NCBI RefSeq assembly: GCF_020026305.1
Contig: NZ_CP075691.1
Coordinates: 3,100,001-3,164,000, forward strand
DNA from: Streptomyces sp. 135
Lineage (GTDB): Bacteria > Actinomycetota > Actinomycetes > Streptomycetales > Streptomycetaceae
Length of the DNA stretch: 64,000 bases
Reading direction: 5' to 3'
The notes under the pieces were generated by a model. That model saw only the letters and a program-made list of their open reading frames with translations, was not told the origin of the DNA and did not search any database. This document shows positions 8,614 through 18,612 of the stretch, piece by piece. The number at the start of each line of letters is the position of its first letter. Within the stretch, counting starts at the first letter, position 1. A program made the position numbers and the translations under genes.

Positions 8614-10098
8614 ATGGATGGAACGTCCGCCATGGCCGACCCCGCCGGCGCCCGGGGCCCCGCAGCGCCCCCGACCCCGCCGGTCCCGCTCGCCGCGCTG
8701 CTGGCCCGCGAAGAGCTCGGGCTGCGGCAGATCGCGGGCCCGGAGGCAGCCGGGACGGCCGTGCAGTGGGTGCACACCTCGGAGATGGCGGACCCGTACC
8801 CGTACCTCCTCGGCGGCGAGCTGCTCCTGACGGCGGGCGTCCACATCACCGGTCCGGAGGCGTCGCAGGCCCACCTCGACGCCTACGTGGCCCGCATCGT
8901 CGCGGCGGGCGGCGCGGCCCTCGGCTTCGGTGTCGCGCCGGTCCACGACACCGTGCCCCACGCCCTGGTCGCGGCCTGCGACCGGCACGGCCTGCCCCTC
9001 CTCGAGGTACCGCCGCAGACCACGTTCAGCGGCGTCGCCCGCGCGGTGTGGCGGCTGATGAGCGAGGCCAGGCATGTGGAGCTGCGCCGGGTCGCGGAGG
9101 CGCAGCAGGGCCTCGCGACGGCCGCCGCGCGGCCCGACCCCGTCCCCGCCGTCCTGCGCCAGCTGGCGGCGCGGCTCGGCGGGCTCGCGGTGCTGTACGG
9201 GCCCGACGGCACGGAGCTGCAGGTTGAGGGCGGGCCCGGGAGGCGGCGCGCGGAGCCTGCGGAGCTGACCGGCATCGTGCGGCGCGCCACGCCCGCCGCC
9301 CCGGCGTCCGCCGCCGACACGGCAGGGACCACGCACCTCGCCGCGTACGCGCTCGGCGGCGGCCGCGGCTTCACGCTCGGGGTCGCCACGGAGCGCCGCG
9401 AACCCGGTGACCACACCATCGCGGGAGCGGCGGTCGTGCTGCTCTCCCTGCTCACCGGTGAACACCAGGGTGCCTCCGAAGCGGCCCGCTCGGCGGCGCT
9501 CGTACGGCTGCTCCTCGGTGCCGCCCCCGAGGAAACCGGCCCTCTCCTGGGCAGCGAAACGTGGACCGTCGTCCACGCGCGCGGGGAGCGCACCCCACTG
9601 GCCGCCTCGGCGCTCGCCGCGGCGCTCGGCAGCGGTCTGGTCGACCCGGGCGAGGACGTCGTACGCCTGCTCCTGCCCGCCGACCGCGAGGTCGCCCCCG
9701 CCCACGGCTGGACCCTGGGTATCTCCGCCCCCGCCGCCCCGGGCGACCTCGCGGCAGCCGACACCCAGGCGGCCCGCGCCCTGCGCCGCGCGGAGGCCAC
9801 CCGCCGCCCCCTCGTACGCCACCACGCGAGCGGCCTCGCCGCGCTGGTCGCCCCGGAGGAGGCCGACGCCCACGCGCGCGTGCTGCTCGCTCCCCTGGGC
9901 GACAACGCCACGTTGCTGGAGACCCTGCGCACGTGGCTCTCCTTGCACGGCAGCTGGGACCGCACGGCGGTAGCACTCTCCGTCCACCGCAACACGGTCC
10001 GCCAACGAATCACACGCTGCGCGTCCCTGCTCCAGTCAGACCTGGACGACCCAGACGTACGAATGGAACTCTGGTTCACCCTCAACCGCCCCCACTAA
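8614..10098 (+). CDS. PucR-family transcriptional regulator
   Basis: 494 residues. The N-terminal PucR-type sensory domain spans about 25-160 (LAREELGLRQIAGPEAAGT...WVHTSEMADPYPYLLGGELLLTAG), and the C-terminal helix-turn-helix about 435-490 (LRTWLSLHGSWDRTAVALSVHRNTVRQRI), a hallmark of PucR/CdaR proteins. It is divergent from the symporter-ureohydrolase-TPP genes across 161 bp, so it likely senses a guanidino or purine-type nitrogen compound and controls them. ATG 8614 has no clear ribosome binding site; ATG 8632 (MADPAG) is an alternative, and a leaderless transcript is possible. The divergent gap holds no other recognisable feature. Confidence 0.85.
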   Translation: MDGTSAMADPAGARGPAAPPTPPVPLAALLAREELGLRQIAGPEAAGTAVQWVHTSEMADPYPYLLGGELLLTAGVHITGPEASQAHLDAYVARIVAAGGAALGFGVAPVHDTVPHALVAACDRHGLPLLEVPPQTTFSGVARAVWRLMSEARHVELRRVAEAQQGLATAAARPDPVPAVLRQLAARLGGLAVLYGPDGTELQVEGGPGRRRAEPAELTGIVRRATPAAPASAADTAGTTHLAAYALGGGRGFTLGVATERREPGDHTIAGAAVVLLSLLTGEHQGASEAARSAALVRLLLGAAPEETGPLLGSETWTVVHARGERTPLAASALAAALGSGLVDPGEDVVRLLLPADREVAPAHGWTLGISAPAAPGDLAAADTQAARALRRAEATRRPLVRHHASGLAALVAPEEADAHARVLLAPLGDNATLLETLRTWLSLHGSWDRTAVALSVHRNTVRQRITRCASLLQSDLDDPDVRMELWFTLNRPH

Positions 10099-10112
10099 GC
10101 GTCGCCCCACCA

Positions 10113-10131
10113 GGGGCGCGGGGAACTGCGC
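10113..10131 (+). repeat. Dispersed 19-bp repeat, copy 1
   Basis: Exact GGGGCGCGGGGAACTGCGC, 15 bp after the PucR gene. The outer GCGC/GCGC bases can pair around GGGGAACT. Further copies in this window are listed separately. Confidence 0.85.
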
Positions 10132-10189
10132 ACCCAGCCACACCCCACCCGCACTGAAGGAACCACACCCCGACCCCCACCCCCCCCCA

Positions 10190-10208
10190 GGGGCGCGGGG
10201 AACTGCGC
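10190..10208 (+). repeat. Dispersed 19-bp repeat, copy 2
   Basis: Second exact GGGGCGCGGGGAACTGCGC, 58 bp after the end of copy 1 and in the same orientation, following a run of ten C residues. The rest of the 189-bp gap 10099-10287 is C-rich filler up to the AGGAG ribosome binding site of the next gene. Confidence 0.85.
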
Positions 10209-10287
10209 GACCGGCCCCCACCCACCCGCACCTGACGATCACCAAACCCCGCCCAGCGCAGAGCACTCGTCCCGCACAATAGGAGCC

Positions 10288-11076
10288 ATGCCGATACCCA
10301 CCCGTCCCGCGCTCGTCGATCACCTCGTCCGCACCCGCATCGCGGGCGACGTCGCCACTCCCCGTGAGAACAACCTCAGCCACTACAGGAAGCTCGCGAA
10401 CGGCGACCGCCACTACTGGCTCGGCCTGGAGCTCGGCGACCGCTGGAGCGACGAGCAGGACGTCCTCGCGGTGATGGCCGAGCGCTGCGGCGTCATCGAC
10501 GACCCCGGGCACCGGCAGGGCCAGGACACCATCGACCCGGAGCTGACGGTCGACGCCCTGGAGCGCATGGCGGCCCGCCTGCGCAAGGCGGCCGCCGGCA
10601 AGGAGAGCGTCCTGTTCGCCACCGGCCACCCCGGCGGTCTGCTCGACGTGCACCGCGCGACGGCCGCCGCCCTGCGCGCGGCGGGCTGCGAGATCGTGGT
10701 GATCCCCGAGGGCCTCATGGCCGACGAGGGCATGGTGTTCCAGTTCGCGGACGTGGCGGTCCTTGAGCGCGGCGCGACGCTGTGGCACACGCACTCCCCC
10801 GAGCCGATGAACGCGATCCTGGACGGCCTGGAGCGCGAGGGCCGCCCGCAGCCGGACCTGGTGGTCGCCGACCACGGCTGGGCGGGCCGTGCCGGCCAGC
10901 GGGGCCTGGACTCGATGGGCTACGCGGACTGCAACGACCCGGCGCTGTTCATCGGCGAGGCGGAGGGCACCGTGCAGGTGACGGTCCCCCTGGACGACCA
11001 CGTGACGAGCCCCCGCCACTACGACCCGATGACGGCCTACTTGCTGAACGCGGCGGGGCTGCTCCCCGAGTCCTGA
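10288..11076 (+). CDS. Actinobacterial phosphatase-family protein
   Basis: 262 residues with ATG preceded by AGGAGCC. The sequence (LVDHLVRTRIAGDVATPRENN near the start, FATGHPGGLLDVH at about 110-122, VVADHGWAGRAG at about 192) matches the conserved actinobacterial family labelled simply 'phosphatase' in annotation pipelines; its biochemical substrate is unknown to me. HxH/DxG-like clusters (HPGGLLDVH, DHGWAG) could be metal-binding. The last 40 bp overlap the convergent CDF transporter gene. No signal peptide or membrane segment. Confidence 0.7.
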   Translation: MPIPTRPALVDHLVRTRIAGDVATPRENNLSHYRKLANGDRHYWLGLELGDRWSDEQDVLAVMAERCGVIDDPGHRQGQDTIDPELTVDALERMAARLRKAAAGKESVLFATGHPGGLLDVHRATAAALRAAGCEIVVIPEGLMADEGMVFQFADVAVLERGATLWHTHSPEPMNAILDGLEREGRPQPDLVVADHGWAGRAGQRGLDSMGYADCNDPALFIGEAEGTVQVTVPLDDHVTSPRHYDPMTAYLLNAAGLLPES

Positions 11077-12017
11077 CCCGGCCCCGGCGTCGGGTCCAGG
11101 TACACCCGCCTGATCGCCGGAACGCGCGCCCGCACGCGCCGCGCCATGCGGTCGCAGGCCTGCTCGACGTCCCCGGCCGTCGACACGTCCCGGAAGTCCA
11201 CCTTCGCGGCCACCAAGGCCTCGTCGGGCCCCTGGAGGAGCGTGGTCAGCTCCAGTACGTCCACCACGTCCGGGTCGGCGAGCAGCTCGGCCCGCACCGC
11301 CTCCCGCATCTCCCGCGGCAGCGGCCGGCCGATCAGCAGCTCGGAGTTGGCACGGCCGAGGACCCAGGCGACGTACACGAGCAGCACGCCGATGCAGAGC
11401 GAGGCGGCGCCGTCCCACACCCCGGACCCGGTGAGCTGCCCGCCGAGCAGCCCGGCCGCGGCGAGCACGAGGCCCGCGAGCGCCGCCGAGTCCTCCATCA
11501 CGACGGCCTTGACCGCCGTGTCGGGGGTGTGGCGCAGATAGCGCTTGAGCCGCACTCCGTAGCGGTCGGCCTCCCCGCGCGCCTGCTTGAGACCGGTGCG
11601 CAGGGAGTAGCCCTCCAGGAGGAAGGCGACGCCGAGGACGATGTACGAGATGAGCGGGTCGCCCGGCTCATGACCGTGGGTCAGGGTGTGGATGCCGTCG
11701 TAGACGGCGAAGACGCCGCCGCCGACGAAGGTGGCGACGGAGGCGAGCAGCGCCCAGATGTAGCGGGCCCCTCCGTAGCCGAGCGGGTGTTCCTCGTCGG
11801 CGGGCCGTGCGCCGGCCTTGAGGGAGGCGAGCAGCATCAGCTCGGTGACGGTGTCGGCGACGGAGTGCGCCGCTTCGGAGAGCATCGCGCTGGAGCCGCT
11901 GAGGACGCCGGCGACCGCCTTGGCCAGTGCGATGCCGAGGTTGGCGACGGCGGCGACGATGACCGTGAAGGTGCTCTCGCCGCCGCCCTGAGGCTTCTCT
12001 GACGGTTCCTCACTCAT
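11037..12017 (-). CDS. Cation diffusion facilitator (CDF) family metal transporter
   Basis: 326 residues from ATG 12017 (MSEEPSEKPQGGG). Six membrane helices followed by a cytoplasmic ferredoxin-like C-terminal domain (about 225-305). The first metal-site motif is visible in SEAAHSVADTVTE (HxxxD) on helix 2, and the second acidic site in DTAVKAVVMEDSAAL on helix 5, where D/ED replaces the usual HxxxD. Members export Zn, Fe, Mn or Co in exchange for protons; this branch resembles the SLC30A9-like group. Its 3' end overlaps the convergent phosphatase gene by 40 bp, so the two transcripts are antisense there. Confidence 0.87.
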   Translation of the reverse strand: MSEEPSEKPQGGGESTFTVIVAAVANLGIALAKAVAGVLSGSSAMLSEAAHSVADTVTELMLLASLKAGARPADEEHPLGYGGARYIWALLASVATFVGGGVFAVYDGIHTLTHGHEPGDPLISYIVLGVAFLLEGYSLRTGLKQARGEADRYGVRLKRYLRHTPDTAVKAVVMEDSAALAGLVLAAAGLLGGQLTGSGVWDGAASLCIGVLLVYVAWVLGRANSELLIGRPLPREMREAVRAELLADPDVVDVLELTTLLQGPDEALVAAKVDFRDVSTAGDVEQACDRMARRVRARVPAIRRVYLDPTPGPGQDSGSSPAAFSK

Positions 12018-12037
12018 ATACCGGACGGTATGCCCGA

Positions 12038-12946
12038 TCAGCGCGGAACGCGAACCACGCCTTCCTGGATGACCGTCACCGCGAGCCGCCCGTCCTGCGT
12101 CCAGATCCGCGCCTGCCCGAGGCCCCGGCCGCCCGAGGCGGACGGCGACTCCTGGTCGTAGAGCAGCCATTCGTCCGCGCGGAAGGGCCGGTGGAACCAC
12201 ATGGCGTGGTCGAGCGAGGCGCCGACGACGTCGCCGACCGCCCAGCCGCCCCTGCCGTGCGCGAGCAGCACCGAGTCGAGCAGCGTCATGTCGGAGACGT
12301 ACGTGGCGAGACACACGTGCAGCAGGGAGCCGGGCGCGTCGTCGGCGAGTTTGCCGTTGGTCCGGAACCACACCTGGGAGCGCGGCTCGCGCGGCTGCCC
12401 GACGGTCCCCCAGGGCGGCACGTCGGCGTAGCGAAGGTCGACGGCGGCGCGCGCCTCGATGAGCCGCTCGGCGACGTGTCCCGGCAGATGGAGGGGGAGC
12501 GTCTCGGCGGCGGTCGGCAGCGTCTCGGGGTCGGGCGCGTGCGGCATCACGGCCTGGTGCTCCAGGCCCTCCTCGTACGTCTGGAAGGACGCGGAGAGGT
12601 GGAAGATCGGCTGCCCGTGCTGGACGGCGACGACGCGCCGCGTGGTGAAGGAGCGGCCGTCGCGGATGCGGTCGACGGTGTAGACGATCGGCGCGCCGGG
12701 GTCACCGGGGCGCAGGAAGTACGCGTGCAGGGAGTGGGCATTGGGGCCTCCCCTGCTCGAGCGAAGCCGAGAGCTCGGGGAACGGTCGTCGGGGACGGTG
12801 CGCCCGGCGGCGACCAGGGCCTGCGCGGCGACCTGACCCCCGAAGACGCGGGGCACGAGCGCCGAACGGCTCACGCCCCGGAAGATGTCCTCCTCGATCT
12901 GCTCCAGGTCGAGCAGATCGAGGAGGGCGTCAAGTGCCTGGTTCAT
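12038..12946 (-). CDS. tesB: Acyl-CoA thioesterase II
   Basis: 302 residues of double-hotdog TesB type: N-terminal DLLDLEQIEEDIFRG, the conserved HAYFLRPGD segment, the central FHLSASFQ and the C-terminal LDHAMWFHRPFRADEWLLYDQ with catalytic-region residues. It hydrolyses acyl-CoA to free acid and CoA. Odd feature: between VPDDR and HSLHAYF there are about 15 extra residues, SPSSRLRSSRGGPNA, encoded by a palindromic element at 12741-12781; the reading frame is kept. It lies just downstream (36 bp) of an acyl-CoA dehydrogenase gene on the same strand, so the pair probably forms a fatty-acyl-CoA handling unit. Confidence 0.88.
   Translation of the reverse strand: MNQALDALLDLLDLEQIEEDIFRGVSRSALVPRVFGGQVAAQALVAAGRTVPDDRSPSSRLRSSRGGPNAHSLHAYFLRPGDPGAPIVYTVDRIRDGRSFTTRRVVAVQHGQPIFHLSASFQTYEEGLEHQAVMPHAPDPETLPTAAETLPLHLPGHVAERLIEARAAVDLRYADVPPWGTVGQPREPRSQVWFRTNGKLADDAPGSLLHVCLATYVSDMTLLDSVLLAHGRGGWAVGDVVGASLDHAMWFHRPFRADEWLLYDQESPSASGGRGLGQARIWTQDGRLAVTVIQEGVVRVPR
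12741..12781. repeat. Palindromic element inserted in frame within tesB
   Basis: Reads CCCCTG-CTCG-A-GCGAAGC-CGAG-AGCTCGGGG: an outer CCCC/GGGG stem, an inner CTCG/CGAG stem, and at the tip GCGAAGC, a sequence known to form an extremely stable DNA mini-hairpin. Its translation is a low-complexity Ser/Arg/Gly loop that breaks the otherwise conserved TesB sequence. I recall near-identical sequences scattered through Streptomyces genomes, which suggests a mobile or spreading palindrome. Confidence 0.75.
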
Positions 12947-12982
12947 AAAGGTAGTTCTACCGGGCTTCTACGGAGAGTGCCC

Positions 12983-14140
12983 CTACAGGCCCATGTCCTT
13001 GGCGATGATCATCTTCATGACCTCGCTGGTGCCGCCGTAGATGCGGTTGACGCGGTTGTCGGCGTACAGGCGGGCGATGGGGTACTCGTTCATGAAGCCG
13101 TAGCCGCCGTGCAGCTGGAGGCACTTGTCGATGACGCGGTGCGCGACCTCGGTGGCGAACAGCTTCGCGGAGGCGGCCTCGGCGGCGGTCAGCTCGCCCG
13201 CGTCCAGGGCCTCCAGGGCGCGGTCGACGACGGCCTCGGCGGCGTCCACCTCGGCCTGGCAGGCGGCCAGCTCGAACTTGGTGTTCTGGAAGGAGGCGAC
13301 CGGCTTGCCGAAGACGGTGCGCTCCTGGACGTACTGCTTGGCGAACCGGACGGCGGCCTTGGCCTGGGCGTAGGCGCCGAAGGCGATGCCCCAGCGCTCC
13401 GAGGGGAGGTTGCTGCCGAGGTAGTAGAAGCCCTTGTTCTCCTCGCCGAGGAGGTCCTCGACGGGCACCTTCACGTCGACGAACGCCAGCTCGGCGGTGT
13501 CGGAGGTCTTCAGGCCCAGCTTGTCGAGCTTGCGGCCGACGGAGTAGCCCTCGGACTTGGTGTCGACGGCGAAGAGGGAGATGCCGAAGCGGCGGTCCTC
13601 GGCGGTGGGCGCGGAGGTGCGGGCGCAGACGATGACACGGTCGGCGTGCACGCCGCCGGTGATGAAGGTCTTGGCGCCGTTGAGGACGTAGTGGGTGCCG
13701 TCCTCGGAGAGCTTGGCGGTGGTCTTCATGCCCGCGACGTCGGAGCCGGTGCCCGGCTCGGTCATCGCGAGGGCCCACATCTCCTCGGCGGAGACGAACT
13801 TCTCCAGGTAGCGCTTCTTCTGCTCGTCGGTGGCGAGCATCTTGATGTAGGGCAGGGCGAGCAGCACGTGGACGCCGGAGCCGCCGAAGCTGACGCCCGC
13901 GCGGGCCGTCTCCTCGTACTGGATGGCCTCGAACTTGTGCGTGTCCAGGCCGGCGCCGCCGAACTCCTCGGGGACGTTGATCCCGAAGAGGCCAAGGTCG
14001 GCGAGCTTGTAGTAGAACTCGCGGGGGACCTGACCGGCGGCGAACCACTCATCGTGGACGGGTACGACCTCGGCCTCGATGAAGGCGCGCAGGGTCTCCC
14101 GGAACGCCTCGTGGTCCTCATTGAAAACGGTACGGCGCAC
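12983..14140 (-). CDS. Acyl-CoA dehydrogenase
   Basis: 385 residues, the standard length for a soluble FAD-dependent acyl-CoA dehydrogenase that introduces the alpha-beta double bond. FAD-binding motif MTEPGTGSDVAG near 126-137, the substrate-loop region LNGAKTFITGG, and the catalytic base E352 in GGYGFMNEYP near the C-terminus; the GGTSEVMKMIIAKDMGL ending is typical. Short- or branched-chain substrates are likely, but this is not proven. It is transcribed toward tesB (36 bp gap). A near-palindrome at 14182-14197, 42-57 bp upstream, is a candidate repressor site. Confidence 0.9.
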   Translation of the reverse strand: MRRTVFNEDHEAFRETLRAFIEAEVVPVHDEWFAAGQVPREFYYKLADLGLFGINVPEEFGGAGLDTHKFEAIQYEETARAGVSFGGSGVHVLLALPYIKMLATDEQKKRYLEKFVSAEEMWALAMTEPGTGSDVAGMKTTAKLSEDGTHYVLNGAKTFITGGVHADRVIVCARTSAPTAEDRRFGISLFAVDTKSEGYSVGRKLDKLGLKTSDTAELAFVDVKVPVEDLLGEENKGFYYLGSNLPSERWGIAFGAYAQAKAAVRFAKQYVQERTVFGKPVASFQNTKFELAACQAEVDAAEAVVDRALEALDAGELTAAEAASAKLFATEVAHRVIDKCLQLHGGYGFMNEYPIARLYADNRVNRIYGGTSEVMKMIIAKDMGL

Positions 14141-14181
14141 GGAGAACTCCCTCTGCCTACTGCCAACGTCGACTCAGCGGA

Positions 14182-14197
14182 CTAAGCGCTTGCTCAG
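14182..14197. promoter_or_regulatory. Candidate operator of the acyl-CoA dehydrogenase gene
   Basis: CTAAGCGCTTGCTCAG is a 16-bp near-palindrome (arms CTAAGC and GCTCAG, one mismatch) located 42-57 bp upstream of the dehydrogenase start. TetR-family fatty-acid regulators bind dyads of this size and composition. The TetR gene immediately upstream is one possible ligand, though its own promoter carries a different dyad. Confidence 0.45.
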
Positions 14198-14241
14198 AGG
14201 CAGGTTACCCGGCGGTCACCAGAGGCGTCCAGAGACGCACG

Positions 14242-14835
14242 TCACTCGGCGGCCGCCGCCGCGAAGGCCCCCCGCGCGAGGCGGTGCAGCAGCTCCGCCA
14301 TGCCGGCCCGGCTGGGCAGCACGTCGCGGCGGCTGAGGTGCGGCGTGGAGTTCAGCAGCCCGAAGACGGCGTGCACCGCGACCCGGGCCGCCTTCTCGGC
14401 GAGGTCGGGGTAGACCTTGCGCACCACCTCCACCCAGATCTCCACGTACTGCCGCTGGAGCTGGCGGACCAGCTTGCGGTCGCTGTCCCGCAGGCGGTCC
14501 AGCTCGCGGTCGTGCAGGGTGATCAGGGAGCGGTCGTCGAGGGCGAAGTCGATGTGGCCCTCGATGAGCGAGTCCAGCACCCGCCCGGGCGCCCCGTCCG
14601 TGTCGGCCAGGCACCGCTTGCCGCCCGTCAGGAGCTGCCCGCTGATGCCGACAAGCAGCTCGGCGAGCATCGCGTCCTTGCCCGCGAAGTGCCGGTAGAG
14701 ACCGGGTCCGCTGATCCCCACGGCGGCCCCTATCTCGTCCACCCCGACCCCGTGGAAGCCGCGCTCGGCGAAGAGCCGGGCAGCCTCCTTGAGGATCTGC
14801 TCGCGGCGGGTGGGGGCGTCGGTTCTGGTGGCCAT
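14242..14835 (-). CDS. TetR-family repressor of the adjacent acyl-CoA carboxylase operon
   Basis: 197 residues; N-terminal helix-turn-helix about 10-57 (RREQILKEAARLFAERGFHGVGVDEIGAAVGISGPGLYRHF), then an all-helical ligand-binding domain including HDRELDRLRDSDRKLVRQLQRQYVEIW. It is divergent from the carboxylase-HMG-CoA lyase-dehydrogenase operon with 88 bp between starts, and that gap contains two TTAAC-type dyads. This is the classic layout for autorepression plus control of the divergent operon, probably with an acyl-CoA ligand such as 3-methylcrotonyl- or isovaleryl-CoA (inference). Confidence 0.88.
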   Translation of the reverse strand: MATRTDAPTRREQILKEAARLFAERGFHGVGVDEIGAAVGISGPGLYRHFAGKDAMLAELLVGISGQLLTGGKRCLADTDGAPGRVLDSLIEGHIDFALDDRSLITLHDRELDRLRDSDRKLVRQLQRQYVEIWVEVVRKVYPDLAEKAARVAVHAVFGLLNSTPHLSRRDVLPSRAGMAELLHRLARGAFAAAAAE

Positions 14836-14856
14836 GGAATTGATTCTAGACAGGCC

Positions 14857-14902
14857 GGTTAGCGGTCGTTAACCTGAGGGAAACGCGTTAACGCTCATTA
14901 AC
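14857..14902. promoter_or_regulatory. Paired dyads, candidate TetR operators between the regulator and the carboxylase operon
   Basis: Site 1, 14857-14874, GGTTAGCGGTCGTTAACC, is symmetric at 14 of 18 positions. Site 2, 14887-14902, GTTAACGCTCATTAAC, is a weaker dyad of the same GTTAAC half-sites. Centres are 29 bp apart, close to three helical turns, so two dimers could bind one face of DNA. Both lie in the 88-bp divergent gap. Confidence 0.6.
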
Positions 14903-14923
14903 CGGGCAAGGGGGCTCGAACTG

Positions 14924-16555
<1,632 letters not shown>

Positions 16556-16620
16556 GGGGCGGGACGATGAGCGACTTCCAGCAAGGCACCAGGCAAGGGA
16601 CCACCTCGGGGAGAGGGACC

Positions 16621-18612
16621 ATGTTCGACACGGTGCTCGTCGCCAACCGCGGCGAGATCGCGGTCCGCGTCATCCGCACGCTGCGGGCGCTCGGCGTCCG
16701 CTCGGTGGCCGTGTTCAGCGACGCGGACGCGGACGCCCGCCATGTGCGCGAGGCGGACACGGCGGTGCGGCTCGGCCCCGCGCCGGCCGCCGAAAGCTAT
16801 CTGTCCGTGGAGCGCATCCTCGCGGCGGCGGCCGCCTCGGGCGCCCAGGCGATCCACCCGGGCTACGGATTCCTCGCGGAGAACGCCACGTTCGCGCGGG
16901 CCTGCGCCGACGCCGGACTCGTCTTCATCGGCCCGCCCGCCTCGGCGATCGAGCTGATGGGCGACAAGATCCGCGCCAAGGAGACGGTGAAGGAGGCCGG
17001 CGTCCCGGTCGTCCCCGGCTCCTCAGGGAGCGGCCTGACCGACGCAGAACTGGCCGCCGCCGCGCGGGAGATCGGCACCCCGGTGCTGCTCAAGCCGAGC
17101 GCGGGCGGCGGCGGCAAGGGCATGCGCCTGGTGCGCGACGAGGCCCTGCTCGCCGAGGAGATCGCGGCGGCCCGCCGGGAGGCCCGCGCCTCCTTCGGCG
17201 ACGACACGCTGCTCGTGGAGCGGTGGATCGACCGCCCCCGGCACATCGAGATCCAGGTCCTCGCGGACGGCCAGGGACATGTGATCCACCTCGGCGAGCG
17301 CGAGTGCTCCCTCCAGCGCCGCCACCAGAAGATCATCGAGGAGGCGCCCAGCGTCCTCCTGGACGAGGCCACGCGCGCGGCGATGGGCGAGGCGGCGGTC
17401 CAGGCGGCCCGCTCCTGCGGGTACGCGGGCGCGGGCACGGTCGAGTTCATCGTGCCGGTCAAGGACCCCTCCTCGTACTACTTCATGGAGATGAACACCC
17501 GCCTCCAGGTGGAGCACCCCGTCACGGAGCTGGTCACCGGCCTCGACCTGGTGGAGTGGCAGCTGCGGGTGGCCGCCGGGGAGCGCCTGCCGTTCGCGCA
17601 GGAGGACATCACCCTCACCGGGCACGCGGTGGAGGCCCGGATCTGCGCCGAGGACCCTTCCCGCGGCTTCCTCCCCTCGGGCGGCACCGTCCTCGCCCTG
17701 CGCGAGCCGCAGGGTGACGGCGTGCGCACGGATTCCGGCCTGAGCGAGGGCACGGAGGTCGGCAGCCTCTACGACCCGATGCTCTCCAAGGTCATCGCGT
17801 ACGGCCCCGACCGCGCCACGGCCCTGCGCAAGCTGCGGGCCGCGCTCGCCGGGACGGTCACCCTGGGCGTGCCGACGAACGCGGGCTTCCTGCGCAGACT
17901 GCTGGCCCACCCGGCGGTGGTCGCGGGCGAGCTGGACACCGGCCTCGTGGAGCGCGAGGTGGACGGCCTGGTCCCGGACGGCGTGCCCGACGAGGTGTAC
18001 GAGGCGGCGGCCGCCGTGCGCCGGGCCGCGCTCGCGCCGGCGGACGCGGAGGACGGCTGGCGGGACCCCTTCTCCGTGCCGAGCGGCTGGCGGCTCGGCG
18101 GCACCCCGGCGCCCCTGACCCACTGGCTGCACGCGTCGGGACTTGAACCCGTCACTCACCAGCTCCGGGGAAGCGGCCACACCGTCACCCCCGACCGCGT
18201 CTCGGTCACCGTCGACGGCACCCGGCACACCTTCCACCGCGCGGGCGACTGGCTGGGCCGGGACGGCGACGCCTGGCAGGTGCGGGACCACGACCCCGTG
18301 GAGGCGAGCCTCACCGGCGCCGCGCACGCCGGGGCCGACGCGCTCACCGCCCCCATGCCGGGCACCGTCACGGTCGTGAAGGTCTCCCCCGGCGACCGGG
18401 TGAGCGCGGGTCAGAGCCTGCTGGTGGTCGAGGCGATGAAGATGGAGCACGTCATCTGCGCCCCGCACGCCGGCACGGTCACCGAGCTGGACGTCACCGC
18501 GGGCACCACGGTCGCCATGGACCAGGTCCTCGCGGTGGTCCTCCCGGACGACGAGGCACACGACGAGGCACACGGCGGGACACACGACGAAGCGCACGAG
18601 GCAGGGCGATGA
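16621..18612 (+). CDS. Acyl-CoA carboxylase alpha subunit (biotin carboxylase + biotin carrier)
   Basis: 663 residues from ATG 16621 with GGGAGAGGGA upstream; ATG 16567 would add 18 low-complexity residues. Biotin carboxylase domain about 1-450 with the ATP-grasp loop [11 protein letters not shown] and [14 protein letters not shown]; biotinyl domain at the end with EAMKME, biotinylated lysine K607. It charges biotin with bicarbonate for the beta subunit encoded upstream. Odd: after the biotinyl domain the protein ends in a DEAH-repeated, histidine- and acid-rich tail produced by a short tandem repeat in the DNA. The stop overlaps the next gene by 4 bp. Confidence 0.9.
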   Translation: MFDTVLVANRGEIAVRVIRTLRALGVRSVAVFSDADADARHVREADTAVRLGPAPAAESYLSVERILAAAAASGAQAIHPGYGFLAENATFARACADAGLVFIGPPASAIELMGDKIRAKETVKEAGVPVVPGSSGSGLTDAELAAAAREIGTPVLLKPSAGGGGKGMRLVRDEALLAEEIAAARREARASFGDDTLLVERWIDRPRHIEIQVLADGQGHVIHLGERECSLQRRHQKIIEEAPSVLLDEATRAAMGEAAVQAARSCGYAGAGTVEFIVPVKDPSSYYFMEMNTRLQVEHPVTELVTGLDLVEWQLRVAAGERLPFAQEDITLTGHAVEARICAEDPSRGFLPSGGTVLALREPQGDGVRTDSGLSEGTEVGSLYDPMLSKVIAYGPDRATALRKLRAALAGTVTLGVPTNAGFLRRLLAHPAVVAGELDTGLVEREVDGLVPDGVPDEVYEAAAAVRRAALAPADAEDGWRDPFSVPSGWRLGGTPAPLTHWLHASGLEPVTHQLRGSGHTVTPDRVSVTVDGTRHTFHRAGDWLGRDGDAWQVRDHDPVEASLTGAAHAGADALTAPMPGTVTVVKVSPGDRVSAGQSLLVVEAMKMEHVICAPHAGTVTELDVTAGTTVAMDQVLAVVLPDDEAHDEAHGGTHDEAHEAGR

